This document shows positions 1-9,407 of a stretch of 54,848 nt of DNA, in pieces. The stretch lies in assembly GCA_002748325.1 (NCBI GenBank), contig PDSD01000020.1, positions 1 to 54,848 on the forward strand, in the 5' to 3' direction. The notes beneath the pieces were generated by a model. It made no database searches, was not told where the DNA came from, and saw nothing but the letters and a program-made list of their open reading frames with translations. A program made the position numbers and the translations under genes. Source of the stretch: Arachnia propionica. Lineage in GTDB: Bacteria; Actinomycetota; Actinomycetes; Propionibacteriales; Propionibacteriaceae. Each line of letters begins with the position of its first letter. Position 1 is the first letter of the stretch.

Positions 1-3
1 TGG

Positions 4-606
4 CTATTCGGCCGCAGCGACCGGGGGAGTAGCAGCGGTGGCTTTGGGGGAGACCGGCCAGTCCGCCGGGTAACGCCAGGCGAGGTCGGCTACCTGGCGG
101 TCGAGTTGGCGGCGGCCACGCGATGAAAGCCGATCGCCAAACACGATGCCGTTTAGGTGATCGGTTTCGTGCTGCAGGCAGCGAGCCAACAGCCCCGTTC
201 CCTTGATGGTGATCGGGTTTCCTGCCAGGTCCTGGCCGGTGCAAGTTGCCAGATCTGGGCGGGCAACTTGCTCGAAGCCACCGGGATATGACAGACAGCC
301 CTCGTCGCTGGCGTCTAGTTTGCGGTCTTTGCCCTGCGGCAACGTCACCTGTGGGTTGCACACTACGCCGCGGTGAATCACGTCGTCGGCGTCCGGGCAT
401 TCGTAGATGAACACGGCCCGGCCTACCCCGACCTGGGTTGCCGCTAGGCCGACTCCTTCGGCTACTCGCATGGTTGCCCACATGTCGCGCACCAGCGTTA
501 CCAGCTCGTCGTCGAACGCGGTGATTGGCTCGGTTTTTGCATGCATCACTGGAGTGCCCCAACGAGTAATGGGAAGAATCTTGCCGCCAGTGGTGTAGTC
601 GATCAT
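4..606 (-). CDS. def: peptide deformylase
   Basis: Removes the formyl group from the N-terminal methionine of nascent proteins; a cytosolic metalloenzyme. All three family motifs are visible in the 200-residue product: GVGLAATQ (residues 51-58), EGCLS (102-106, Cys104 a metal ligand) and HETDH (146-150, two His ligands and the catalytic Glu). The frame stays open upstream, but the ATG at 606 is chosen because AAGGAG lies about 9 nt before it and the motifs then fall at normal positions. It is transcribed away from xerC. The C-terminus is somewhat Ala/Pro-rich (ATAATPPVAAAE). The identification is secure; only the exact start is inferred. Confidence 0.95.
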   Translation of the reverse strand: MIDYTTGGKILPITRWGTPVMHAKTEPITAFDDELVTLVRDMWATMRVAEGVGLAATQVGVGRAVFIYECPDADDVIHRGVVCNPQVTLPQGKDRKLDASDEGCLSYPGGFEQVARPDLATCTGQDLAGNPITIKGTGLLARCLQHETDHLNGIVFGDRLSSRGRRQLDRQVADLAWRYPADWPVSPKATAATPPVAAAE

Positions 607-641
607 CGACGCGTGCTCCTTGAGTGCCGAAACTAAGACCC

Positions 642-647
642 ATAGTA
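642..647 (-). promoter_or_regulatory. candidate -10 of def
   Basis: On the minus strand this reads TACTAT, a good actinobacterial -10 hexamer about 35 nt upstream of the def start codon, leaving room for a short leader with the AAGGAG ribosome site. No convincing -35 is seen. Confidence 0.35.
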
Positions 648-705
648 TGCCCGGTTTCTGCGGGTGCTGCGCAGGGGTGTCGGCGACTACCGGCACACTA
701 AAGGC

Positions 706-1602
706 ATGGGTGAGGCGAGTTGGGACCTGGTGTTGGCCCAGTATGAGGAGCAGCTCCGGCTCGAACGCGGCCTGGCCGCACACACGATCCGCAACTACTT
801 GGCCGACCTGGCCCACTTGCGCGACGCTTGCGGCGTGGGCATCGCCGAGGTGAGCTTGGCCACGCTACGCGGTTGGTTGGCGGATCAAGCTGGCCAAGGG
901 GTATCGGCGGCCACGCTGCGGCGCCGGGTTTCGTGCGTGCGGGGATTCTTTGCCTGGTGCGAGCGTGACGGCCTCATCGCCGCGAATCCCGCCGTCAGGT
1001 TGCGGGCCCCGAAGCGGGGCCGGTATCTGCCAAAGGTGCCCTCGCGGGCTGCGATAGACCAGACGCTGGCGGCGGCCCAGCAGCGCTCCGAGGAGGCAGC
1101 CGAGCCGGTCGCCCTGCGGGATCAGGCGTTGCTCGAGGTGTTGTACGCCGGTGGGCTGCGGGTAGCCGAGCTGTGCGGCCTGCAACTGGCCGACATCGAC
1201 CACGAGCGGCAATGCCTGCGGGTAACCGGAAAGGGCGACAAGCAGCGGGTGGTGCCGATGGGCCTGCCCGCGATGCGAGCCCTGCGGACCTGGCTGGCGG
1301 TTCGCAACCAACTGGCAGTGCCAACCAGCCCGGACACCGTTTTTCTGGGCGTTCGCGGCGGACGGCTTAACCCGCGGGTCGCGCGACGGATCGTCGAGGA
1401 GGCCACCCTGGCTGGCGGTGCCGCGGTGGGGCCGCACGCGCTGCGGCACGCGATGGCGACCCACCTGCTAGACGGCGGCGCCGACCTGCGCAGTGTGCAA
1501 GAGATGCTGGGCCACGCCTCGGTGGCCACCACCCAGATCTACACCCATGTTTCGGCGGATCGACTACGCGAGGCCTTTCGGCAAGCCCACCCGCGGGCCT
1601 AA
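706..1602 (+). CDS. xerC: tyrosine recombinase XerC
   Basis: Site-specific recombinase that resolves chromosome dimers at dif together with XerD. The 298-residue product has an N-terminal SAM-like core-binding domain (about residues 5-90) and a C-terminal catalytic domain with the expected active-site set: Arg in GGLRVAEL, Lys in TGKGDKQR, HxxR in HALRHAMATHLL, His in LGHAS and the nucleophile Tyr in TQIYTHVS about 20 residues from the end. The chosen ATG at 706 gives a standard N-terminus, and an in-frame ATG at 664 would add 14 unrelated residues. There is no clear Shine-Dalgarno site. A weak CACACT hexamer ends exactly 6 nt before the start, as in the leaderless genes elsewhere in the window. 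Its stop overlaps the stop of the convergent M23 gene by 4 bp. Confidence 0.9.
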   Translation: MGEASWDLVLAQYEEQLRLERGLAAHTIRNYLADLAHLRDACGVGIAEVSLATLRGWLADQAGQGVSAATLRRRVSCVRGFFAWCERDGLIAANPAVRLRAPKRGRYLPKVPSRAAIDQTLAAAQQRSEEAAEPVALRDQALLEVLYAGGLRVAELCGLQLADIDHERQCLRVTGKGDKQRVVPMGLPAMRALRTWLAVRNQLAVPTSPDTVFLGVRGGRLNPRVARRIVEEATLAGGAAVGPHALRHAMATHLLDGGADLRSVQEMLGHASVATTQIYTHVSADRLREAFRQAHPRA

Positions 1603-2483
1603 TCGAGGGTGCTCATCGGATCGACTAGGTGACCGTCGCGCCAGCGCATCCAGTGCAGATGGCAGCCCGTCGACATTCCGCTGGTGCCGACGTAACCAAG
1701 GGTTTGCCCGGCCTGCACCCGCTCGCCAGCAGTGACCGCCGCGTGTTGCAGGTGGGCGAAGCCACTGCGTCCCCCGGTATCCGCGACGATTACCCGCAAC
1801 CCGTAAGCCCCGGCCCATCCTGCCGAGGAGACCACCCCGGACCAAGGCGCCCGCACCGGCGTGCCGCAGGTGGCCGCGATATCGGTGCCGTCGTGCAGCT
1901 TGACCACGCCGGTGATCGGGTGGCGGCGCATCCCGAACGGCGAGGTGATTCGCCCGGCGACGGGCTGGCGGCCCGGTGCGCGCGCCGCCGGTAGGAACAC
2001 CCTCGGTGTCGGCCGCGTGCCGGCTGGCAGCAGCCGGATCGGCGGGGCCGCCAAGTAGTCGGTGGGATCGTAGTAGCGGTTGTCGTCTTTTAGGCCCCAG
2101 TGCAGGCAGCTGGGCTGGCAATGACCAGGCCAGGAAGCGAGCCGACCGATCAACTCGCCCGCGACCACCCGGTCGCCCTCGGCGAGCGTGGCCCTGACCG
2201 GGGTGTAGGTGGTGCGCAGCCCGTTGCCGTGCGAGATCGCCACGCTCGGCCGCCCCGCGACCTCGCCCGCGAAGCTGACCACACCTGCCGCCGCTGCGTG
2301 CACCTGCTGCCCAGGTGCCGCCGCCAGGTCTACGCCGCGGTGCCCGGCGGAATAGGGGGTTAGCCCCGGCTGAAACGCCGCGATGAGGTGACCCGGGACG
2401 GGGCGCTGCAACGCTAACCCGGCATCCGGCCCGGGAAACCCGGGCAACAGCAACAGCCACAGTAGGGCGACAAGTGCTCGCAT
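1599..2483 (-). CDS. secreted M23 (LytM) peptidase with two LytM domains
   Basis: A predicted exported peptidoglycan-directed protein of 294 residues. It has a short hydrophobic N-terminal signal (ALVALLWLLLLPG) and then two LytM/M23 domains. Domain 1 (about 40-150) has HRGVD at 48-52, but the usual HxH motif reads CLHWG, so one metal ligand is replaced. Domain 2 (about 185-290) keeps LHDGTD and CHLHW with a full HxH. From family knowledge, single-domain peptidases of the CLHWG type sit upstream of rpsB in many actinobacteria; the second, complete domain is the less common part. It probably cleaves or binds peptidoglycan cross-links, and the substrate is not known. The gene is convergent with xerC and divergent from rpsB. 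Confidence 0.85.
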   Translation of the reverse strand: MRALVALLWLLLLPGFPGPDAGLALQRPVPGHLIAAFQPGLTPYSAGHRGVDLAAAPGQQVHAAAAGVVSFAGEVAGRPSVAISHGNGLRTTYTPVRATLAEGDRVVAGELIGRLASWPGHCQPSCLHWGLKDDNRYYDPTDYLAAPPIRLLPAGTRPTPRVFLPAARAPGRQPVAGRITSPFGMRRHPITGVVKLHDGTDIAATCGTPVRAPWSGVVSSAGWAGAYGLRVIVADTGGRSGFAHLQHAAVTAGERVQAGQTLGYVGTSGMSTGCHLHWMRWRDGHLVDPMSTLD

Positions 2484-2548
2484 GTGGAAATGGTGTCGCG
2501 ACGGCTCGAAAACTGAGCATGCTCGTCACCGGCTGTGGATAAGACAAC

Positions 2549-2578
2549 TTGTTGTGCGCCGGGACCGCGGGTTAGCAT
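2549..2578 (+). promoter_or_regulatory. candidate promoter of rpsB-tsf
   Basis: TTGTTG (2549-2554) and TAGCAT (2573-2578) are separated by 18 nt. They lie about 190 nt upstream of the rpsB start in the only sizeable gap (2484-2769) between the M23 gene and rpsB, so the transcript would have a long leader. Confidence 0.45.
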
Positions 2579-2636
2579 TGACCCTGCAATCGGTTCGCCG
2601 GTTGACATCGCATGCGCTGTGCGGCAAGCCGTCAGC

Positions 2637-2726
2637 GACCGCGTGGTCCCACTAGTGGGTGCGGTCGTGGAGCGCATTAGGAGCCCCTCGGGGCGGTAAG
2701 TAACCACTCGTGAGCTTCGCGCTCAC
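2637..2726 (+). promoter_or_regulatory. structured rpsB leader, three inverted repeats
   Basis: Three consecutive hairpins can be drawn in the rpsB leader. GACCGC (2637-2642) pairs with GCGGTC (2661-2666) around the perfect palindrome CCCACTAGTGGG. GCCC/GGGC lies at 2683-2694. GTGAGC/GCTCAC lies at 2710-2726. Ribosomal protein S2 represses its own mRNA through leader structures in other bacteria, so an autoregulatory site is a reasonable inference. The fold and function are untested here, and I do not recognise a named RNA family. Confidence 0.4.
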
Positions 2727-2769
2727 CCGATTCAGTAGCGGCCTGCGCCGCACTGCGAAAGGACCGGCC

Positions 2770-3701
2770 ATGGCCGTCGTCACCACCCGCCAGTTGCTCG
2801 AATCTGGCGTACATTTCGGGCACCAGACCCGCCGTTGGAACCCCAAGATGAAGCGATTCATCTTCACCGAACGCAACGGCATCTACATCATCGACCTGCA
2901 GCTCAGCCTGACCTACATCGACAAGGCTTACGCCTTCATCAAGTCGACCGTAGCCCGCGGCGGCCAGGTGCTGTTCGTCGGCACCAAGAAGCAGGCCCAG
3001 GAAGTCGTCGCCGAGCAGGCCACGCGAGTCGGCATGCCCTATGTCAACCAGCGCTGGCTGGGCGGCATGCTCACCAACTTCCACACCGTCACCAAGCGGA
3101 TTCAGCGGCTCAAGGAACTCGAGGGCATGAACCTCGACGACGTGTCCGCATCCGGGCTGACCAAGAAGGAACTGCTGCAGCTAAAGCGCGAACGCAACAA
3201 GCTCGACAAGAGCCTGGGCGGCATCCGCGACATGGGCCGCACCCCGCAGGCCGTGTGGATCATCGACACCAAGAAAGAGCATCTCGCGGTCGATGAGGCG
3301 CGCAAGCTGCACATCCCGATCGTCGCGATCCTGGACACCAACTGCGACCGGGCAACGACGACGCGATCCGCTCGGTCTCGCTGCTGACACGGATCATCGC
3401 AGACGCTGTCGCCGACGGCCTGATCCAGCGCTCCGCCGGTGCGAGCGAGGAACAGGCTGAGGCTGAGCCGATGCCCGATTGGGAACGCGAACTGCTGGAA
3501 CAAAGCGCCAAGCCCGAACCGGCAGCCGCTGAGGCGCCTGCCGACGAGCCCAAGGCTGAAGTCGATGCCGCTCCGGCTGAGGCTCCTGCCGAAGCGGCCA
3601 CCGAGCAGCCCAAAGCAGAAACCGCTGCGGAAGCGGCCGAGGCTCCTGCCGAAGTGGCCGCCGAGCCCAAGGCTGACGCCGACGACAAGACCACCAACTA
3701 A
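2770..3701 (+). pseudogene. rpsB: 30S ribosomal protein S2, interrupted by a frameshift
   Basis: S2 is an essential small-subunit protein. The true start is the ATG at 2770 ([13 protein letters not shown]...), preceded by GAAAGGA. The upstream open frame to 2710 is not conserved-looking. The reading frame is normal up to LDTNCD at about 3349, then runs into unrelated residues and a TGA at 3385-3387. Conserved S2 sequence ([14 protein letters not shown]...) resumes at 3351 in another frame and continues to the stop at 3701. From family knowledge the missing piece corresponds to the PDEVDYPIP stretch, about 25 nt. The restored protein would be about 318 residues with an Ala/Glu/Pro-rich acidic tail. 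As S2 is essential, a sequencing or assembly error is more likely than a true pseudogene. Confidence 0.9.
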
Positions 3702-3725
3702 TTTTCGATCTAGACGGGATAACCC

Positions 3726-4538
3726 ATGGCAATTACTGCTGCTGATGTTAAGAATCTCCGTGACGCCACCGGCGCAGGGATGATGGCTGCCAAGAAGGCC
3801 CTAACCGAGGCCGAAGGCGATTTCGACCAGGCGGTCGAGATCCTGCGGGTCACCGGCCTGGCCAAGGCAGCCAAGCGTTCCGACCGCGAAGCCAATAACG
3901 GCATCGTCGTTGGTCGCGACTCGGTGCTGATCCACCTCGCCGCCGAGACCGACTTCGTGGCCAAGAACGCCGAGTTCACTGGCCTGGCCGATCAGATCCT
4001 CGACGTCGTGATCGCAGAAGGCATCACCGAGGTAGCCGCCGCCGAGGCCGCCAAGCTTAGTGACGGCACCACCGTCGCCGAAGCGGTCGCTGCCCTGAGC
4101 GGCAAGATCGGTGAGAACCTGAAGCTGGTTACCCTGGCCAACTACAGCGGTGCCGCCACCCAGATGTACCTGCACCGCCGGGCCATCGATCTGCCACCGC
4201 AGATCGGCGTGCTACTCGAGTATGTCGGCGATGATGTGGAGACCGCGCACCAGGTTGCGATGCACATCGCCGCCATGAGCCCGCAGTACGTGAGCCGGGA
4301 CGAGGTGCCAGCCGAGGTCGTGGAGAACGAACGTCGCATCGCCGAGGCCACCGCCCGCGAAGAAGGCAAGCCCGAGGCTGCCCTTCCCAAGATCATCGAA
4401 GGCCGCACCAACGGCTTCTTCAAGGACGTTTGTCTGGTTGACCAGATGGCCGTCTGGGTCGACAAGAAGACGGTCGGTGCGGTTCTCAAGGAATCCGGCG
4501 TCACCATCAAGCGTTTCGTGCGCTTCGCAGTCGCCTGA
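3726..4538 (+). CDS. tsf: elongation factor Ts
   Basis: The nucleotide exchange factor that releases GDP from EF-Tu, acting in the cytosol. The 270-residue product begins with the UBA-like domain containing the family signature LRDATGAGMMAAKKAL (about residues 11-27) and continues through the two core subdomains, including the second signature around DFVAKNAEF. Its length is usual for actinobacteria. It follows rpsB by 24 nt, the nearly universal rpsB-tsf pair, with only a weak ribosome site (GGGAT). The cotranscribed pair ends at a strong hairpin 19 nt after the stop. Confidence 0.97.
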   Translation: MAITAADVKNLRDATGAGMMAAKKALTEAEGDFDQAVEILRVTGLAKAAKRSDREANNGIVVGRDSVLIHLAAETDFVAKNAEFTGLADQILDVVIAEGITEVAAAEAAKLSDGTTVAEAVAALSGKIGENLKLVTLANYSGAATQMYLHRRAIDLPPQIGVLLEYVGDDVETAHQVAMHIAAMSPQYVSRDEVPAEVVENERRIAEATAREEGKPEAALPKIIEGRTNGFFKDVCLVDQMAVWVDKKTVGAVLKESGVTIKRFVRFAVA

Positions 4539-4556
4539 TCTTTAAGCCACACTGCC

Positions 4557-4589
4557 AAGGGGCGCGTCTCAAGTCGAGGCGCGCCCCTT
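4557..4589 (+). terminator. hairpin terminator after tsf
   Basis: AAGGGGCGCG (4557-4566) pairs perfectly with CGCGCCCCTT (4580-4589), and inner CTC/GAG pairing tightens the loop. The T-tract is weak (CGGTTGTCT), as is usual in high-GC actinobacteria. The hairpin lies between tsf and pyrH, which has its own promoter-like sequence. Confidence 0.7.
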
Positions 4590-4593
4590 GCGG

Positions 4594-4624
4594 TTGTCTA
4601 AGTGGCGTTGCCAAGCGATAGGCT
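4594..4624 (+). promoter_or_regulatory. candidate promoter of pyrH
   Basis: TTGTCT (4594-4599) and TAGGCT (4619-4624) are 19 nt apart. The start site would fall near 4631, giving a leader of roughly 27 nt before the ATG at 4658. Confidence 0.45.
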
Positions 4625-4657
4625 GGAACGAATGTCGGAGCAAACAGTGAGGTGCCA

Positions 4658-5365
4658 ATGGCTTATCAACGGGTATTGCTGAAGCTGTCGGGGGAGGCGT
4701 TCGGCGGCGGCAAGCTTGGCGTAGATCCAACTATCGTGGCTGCCATCGCCGAGGAGATCGCGCAGGTAGTGTCGGGCGGCACCCAGGTTGCGGTCGTCGT
4801 CGGCGGCGGCAACTATTTCCGCGGAGCGGAACTCAGCCAAAACGGCATGGATCGGGACCGCGCGGACTACATCGGGATGCTCGGCACGGTGATGAACTGC
4901 CTAGCGCTGCAAGATTTCTGCGAGAAGGCCGGGATCGACACCCGAGTGCAGACCGCGATCACGATGGGCCAAGTGGCCGAACCCTACATTCCGCGCCGAG
5001 CCGAACGGCACCTAGAAAAAGGCCGGTTAGTGATCTTTGGAGCTGGCTCCGGAATGCCCTATTTCTCGACCGACACCGTGGCCGCCCAGCGGGCGCTGGA
5101 GATCGGCGCAGAGGCGCTGTTGATGGGCAAACAAGGCGTGGCTGGCGTCTATGACAAGGATCCGAATACCTACGCCGACGCCGTCAAGTTCGATCACCTC
5201 ACCTACGACGAATTCTTGGCTCGGGACCTGAAGGTGGCCGACGCCACCGCGATCTCGCTGGCTAGGGACAACAATCTGCGGCTGGTCTTTTTCAACCTGC
5301 AGCAGCCTGGCAATATCGCCCGTGCCGTCAACGGGGACGACATCGGCACTGTAATCTCGCGTTAG
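4658..5365 (+). CDS. pyrH: UMP kinase
   Basis: Phosphorylates UMP to UDP for pyrimidine nucleotide synthesis; bacterial UMP kinases are hexameric amino-acid-kinase-fold enzymes. Visible motifs are the N-terminal [11 protein letters not shown], the glycine-rich [24 protein letters not shown] and the nucleotide-binding [12 protein letters not shown]. The length of 235 residues is typical. The ATG at 4658 is preferred because GTGAGG lies just upstream; a GTG at 4652 is possible and would add only two residues. It heads the pyrH-frr-cdsA-rlmN series, with 24 nt before frr. Confidence 0.96.
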   Translation: MAYQRVLLKLSGEAFGGGKLGVDPTIVAAIAEEIAQVVSGGTQVAVVVGGGNYFRGAELSQNGMDRDRADYIGMLGTVMNCLALQDFCEKAGIDTRVQTAITMGQVAEPYIPRRAERHLEKGRLVIFGAGSGMPYFSTDTVAAQRALEIGAEALLMGKQGVAGVYDKDPNTYADAVKFDHLTYDEFLARDLKVADATAISLARDNNLRLVFFNLQQPGNIARAVNGDDIGTVISR

Positions 5366-5389
5366 TGCAGCAGAAAGGAGGGCGGTCTC

Positions 5390-5947
5390 GTGATCGCCGA
5401 CATTGAGAAAAGGGCCAAGACCAAGATGGAACACGCGGTTGACTACGCCCGGGAAGACCTGGCGACAATCCGCACCGGCCGGGCGCATCCGGCCATGTTC
5501 AACAAGCTGGAGGCCGAGTACTACGGCACGCCGACGCCACTACAGCAGCTGGCTACCTTCACCTCGACCGATCCGCGCTCGCTGTTGATCACGCCGTTCG
5601 ATCGGGGCGCGATGGCCGCCATCGAGAAGGCGATCCGGGACTCTGACTTTGGGGTCAACCCCAGCAATGACGGCAACGCCATTCGCATCGTGGTGCCGCC
5701 GCTGACTGAGGAACGGCGCAAGGAATACATCAAGCTGGCTAGGCACAAGGCCGAAGAGGCTCGCATCGCCATCCGCAATGTGCGCCGCCACGCGATCGAT
5801 GACCTGAAGAAGCTGCAGAAGGAAGGCGAAATCTCCGAAGACGAGCTGGCTCGGGCCGAGAAGGCGGTCGACGCGTCGACCAAGGGCTTCGTGGAGCAGA
5901 TCGACGAGCTGCTCAAGCACAAAGAAACGGAACTCGCTGAAGTCTGA
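5390..5947 (+). CDS. frr: ribosome recycling factor
   Basis: Works with EF-G to split post-termination ribosomes. The 185 residues match the family length exactly. The conserved ATIRTGRAHP element, the PLTEERRKEYIKLARHKAEEARIAIRN helix region and the C-terminal DELLKHKETEL are all present. The GTG start at 5390 has a strong AAAGGAGG site. Its stop codon overlaps the cdsA start (TGATG), indicating translational coupling. Confidence 0.97.
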   Translation: MIADIEKRAKTKMEHAVDYAREDLATIRTGRAHPAMFNKLEAEYYGTPTPLQQLATFTSTDPRSLLITPFDRGAMAAIEKAIRDSDFGVNPSNDGNAIRIVVPPLTEERRKEYIKLARHKAEEARIAIRNVRRHAIDDLKKLQKEGEISEDELARAEKAVDASTKGFVEQIDELLKHKETELAEV

Positions 5948-6804
5948 TGACCCAAGCCAATACGTCTGCGACGAAAGCGGCGGGTAGGGATCTACCCGCC
6001 GCGATTGTCGTCGGCGTGGCACTGGTAGTGGTGGCCGCCGTTGGCCTGCTGTACCTGCCCTGGTTCTTCGTAGCCTTCATGACCTTGGCATTTGCGTTGG
6101 GCGCCCACGAAGTTCATGTCGCCCTGCAACGCCTGGGGATGCATTCGTCGATCAAGGTCATCATCACCGGCACGGTGGTCAGCGTGATCGGCGGCTATCT
6201 CGCCGCCCTGCAGGGCCTGCCCATTGAGCGCACCACCTTGATCGTCACCTGCCTGGTCGCGACGCTGATCGCGGCCCTGGTGGCCCGGCTGGCGAAGGGA
6301 CCGGAGGGGTTCGTGCTGGACTCGGCGGCCAGTGCCCTGATCATCGCCTACATCCCGCTGCCGGGCGTCTTTATTTCGCTGCTTATGGGCGAAACCCAGG
6401 GCAACCTGCGAATCGTTGCCATCATCGCCTGCGTGGTGTTCGCCGATGTGGGGGCCTACGCGGTCGGCTCCCTGCTCGGCAGACACAAACTGGCTCCGCG
6501 CATCAGCCCAGGGAAAACCTGGGAAGGGCTGATCGGTGGCGTTGCCCTGGCTGGGGTCGCCGGCCTGCTTAGCTCGCTATGGTTCCTAGCAGTCGACTGG
6601 TGGGTAGGCCTCATTCTCGGGGTGACGACCGCGCTGGCCGCCACGTTGGGCGACCTGGTCGAGTCGCTGATAAAACGCAACACCGGTCTTAAGGACATGT
6701 CGAACCTGCTGCCGGGCCACGGCGGCGTCATGGATCGGCTGGACTCGATGATCATGGCATTCCCGGTTGGCTGGTTCGTGCTGTTCCTAGCGATGGGCAC
6801 CTGA
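5947..6804 (+). CDS. cdsA: phosphatidate cytidylyltransferase
   Basis: A membrane enzyme making CDP-diacylglycerol from CTP and phosphatidate, the branch point for phospholipid synthesis. The 285-residue product is mostly hydrophobic with about seven or eight membrane segments. It carries the CTP transferase signature near the C-terminus: [11 protein letters not shown] followed by [12 protein letters not shown]. The N-terminal 15 residues are polar, as is common in actinobacteria. It overlaps frr by one base at its start and rlmN by one base at its end, so the three genes are very probably one transcript. Confidence 0.95.
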   Translation: MTQANTSATKAAGRDLPAAIVVGVALVVVAAVGLLYLPWFFVAFMTLAFALGAHEVHVALQRLGMHSSIKVIITGTVVSVIGGYLAALQGLPIERTTLIVTCLVATLIAALVARLAKGPEGFVLDSAASALIIAYIPLPGVFISLLMGETQGNLRIVAIIACVVFADVGAYAVGSLLGRHKLAPRISPGKTWEGLIGGVALAGVAGLLSSLWFLAVDWWVGLILGVTTALAATLGDLVESLIKRNTGLKDMSNLLPGHGGVMDRLDSMIMAFPVGWFVLFLAMGT

Positions 6805-7928
6805 TGACCTCGCTGCCACTAGTGATGACCGCGCCAAAGCGCGGCAAGGCGCCGACGCATTGGCTCGACCTGGACCAGGATGCCCAGCGCGCCGTGATGG
6901 CCAAGCTGGGGCTGCCCGGCTTCCGGGCCGACCAGATCGCCAAGCACGTCTTCGAACGGTGCGAGGACGACCCCGAGCGGTTCACCGACTTGCCGCAACC
7001 TATCCGCTCTGACCTAAAGACCCAGTTGTTCCCCGACTTGCTGCAACACGTCACCCAGCGGCAGGCCGACGCGGGCCAGACCATCAAGACGCTGTGGCGG
7101 TTGCACGACGGGGCGCTGCTGGAGTCGGTGCTGATGCGCTACCCGGGGCGTTCCACCCTATGCATCTCCTCGCAGGCTGGCTGCGGCATGGCCTGCCCGT
7201 TCTGCGCGACCGGGCAGGGCGGGCTGACCCGCAACCTCTCGCGCGGCGAGATCGCCGCGCAGCTGCTCAAAATGAACCAGACTCTGCGCAACCAGACCGC
7301 CGATGGAGCGCCGAGTCGGATCAGCAACATCGTGTTCATGGGCATGGGGGAGCCGCTGGCCAACTACAACTCGGTGCTGGCCGCGATCCGCAGCTTCATC
7401 GCCCCGCCGCCGACCGGCTTTGGGATGAGCGCCCGCGGGATCACCGTTTCGACGGTGGGGCTGGTGCCGCAAATCCATCGCCTGGCCGGTGAGGGGCTGC
7501 CGGTGACGCTGGCAGTCTCGCTGCATGCGGCGACCGACGAGCTGCGCAACGAATTGGTGCCCATCAACACCCGCTGGCCGTTGCATGATGTTGTCGACGC
7601 AGCCTGGGAGTACGCCAAGACCACCAAACGGCGAGTCTCGATCGAGTACGCGATGATGCGCGACATCAACGATTCGGTCGACCAGGCGCGACGGCTGGCC
7701 GCGCTGCTGCGACGCCGGGGCGACTGGGGCTGGTTCCACGTCAACCTGATTCCGCTTAACCCCACTCCCGGCTCGAAATGGACGGCCTCGCGCAAGCGTG
7801 ATGAGAAGGCGTTCATTGCCACCCTGACCGAGCAGGGAGTTCCGGTGACGCTGCGCGACACCCGGGGGCAGGAGATCGATGGCGCCTGCGGCCAGTTGGC
7901 GGCCAGCGAGTTGAGCGCGTCTCAGTAA
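6804..7928 (+). CDS. rlmN: dual-specificity 23S rRNA/tRNA C2-adenosine methyltransferase RlmN
   Basis: A radical SAM enzyme that methylates C2 of A2503 in 23S rRNA and of A37 in certain tRNAs. The 374-residue protein has the iron-sulfur motif CGMACPFC (about residues 130-137), the GEP-like [13 protein letters not shown], and the second catalytic cysteine in the C-terminal [14 protein letters not shown]. The ATG at 6804 overlaps the cdsA stop; in-frame ATGs shortly downstream are also possible because the first residues ([14 protein letters not shown]) are poorly conserved. It sits at the usual actinobacterial position between cdsA and dxr, although gdhA intervenes here. Confidence 0.95.
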   Translation: MTSLPLVMTAPKRGKAPTHWLDLDQDAQRAVMAKLGLPGFRADQIAKHVFERCEDDPERFTDLPQPIRSDLKTQLFPDLLQHVTQRQADAGQTIKTLWRLHDGALLESVLMRYPGRSTLCISSQAGCGMACPFCATGQGGLTRNLSRGEIAAQLLKMNQTLRNQTADGAPSRISNIVFMGMGEPLANYNSVLAAIRSFIAPPPTGFGMSARGITVSTVGLVPQIHRLAGEGLPVTLAVSLHAATDELRNELVPINTRWPLHDVVDAAWEYAKTTKRRVSIEYAMMRDINDSVDQARRLAALLRRRGDWGWFHVNLIPLNPTPGSKWTASRKRDEKAFIATLTEQGVPVTLRDTRGQEIDGACGQLAASELSASQ

Positions 7929-7961
7929 GTGACTTTCAGCTTCGCCAACGGTGGGGTCGAC

Positions 7962-9341
<1,380 letters not shown>

Positions 9342-9395
9342 GCCGCTGCTCGCCTGACCCTAGTGGTGGGCACTGGTGCCACTTCTGCCAGCGCG

Positions 9396-9401
9396 TAGAA
9401 T
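9396..9401 (+). promoter_or_regulatory. -10 hexamer of dxr, leaderless geometry
   Basis: TAGAAT is followed by exactly 6 nt and then the GTG start of dxr. There is no Shine-Dalgarno site, so transcription probably begins at the first base of the start codon. Confidence 0.6.
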
Positions 9402-9407
9402 GGCCCG

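Noticed and set aside
1564..2547. A longer minus-strand frame overlapping the M23 peptidase in another frame
   Set aside because: Arg/Gly-rich with no domain, whereas the overlapping frame at 1599-2483 has a signal and two LytM domains.
3340..3360. Programmed ribosomal frameshifting in rpsB or infB
   Set aside because: No slippery heptamer with a downstream structure is seen at the rpsB break, and in both genes conserved residues or bases appear to be missing. Frameshifting does not explain this and is not known for these genes.
9363..9384. Hairpin-like GGCAC/GTGCC sequence after gdhA as a terminator
   Set aside because: The stem is short with almost no loop, and it overlaps the expected dxr promoter; not enough support.
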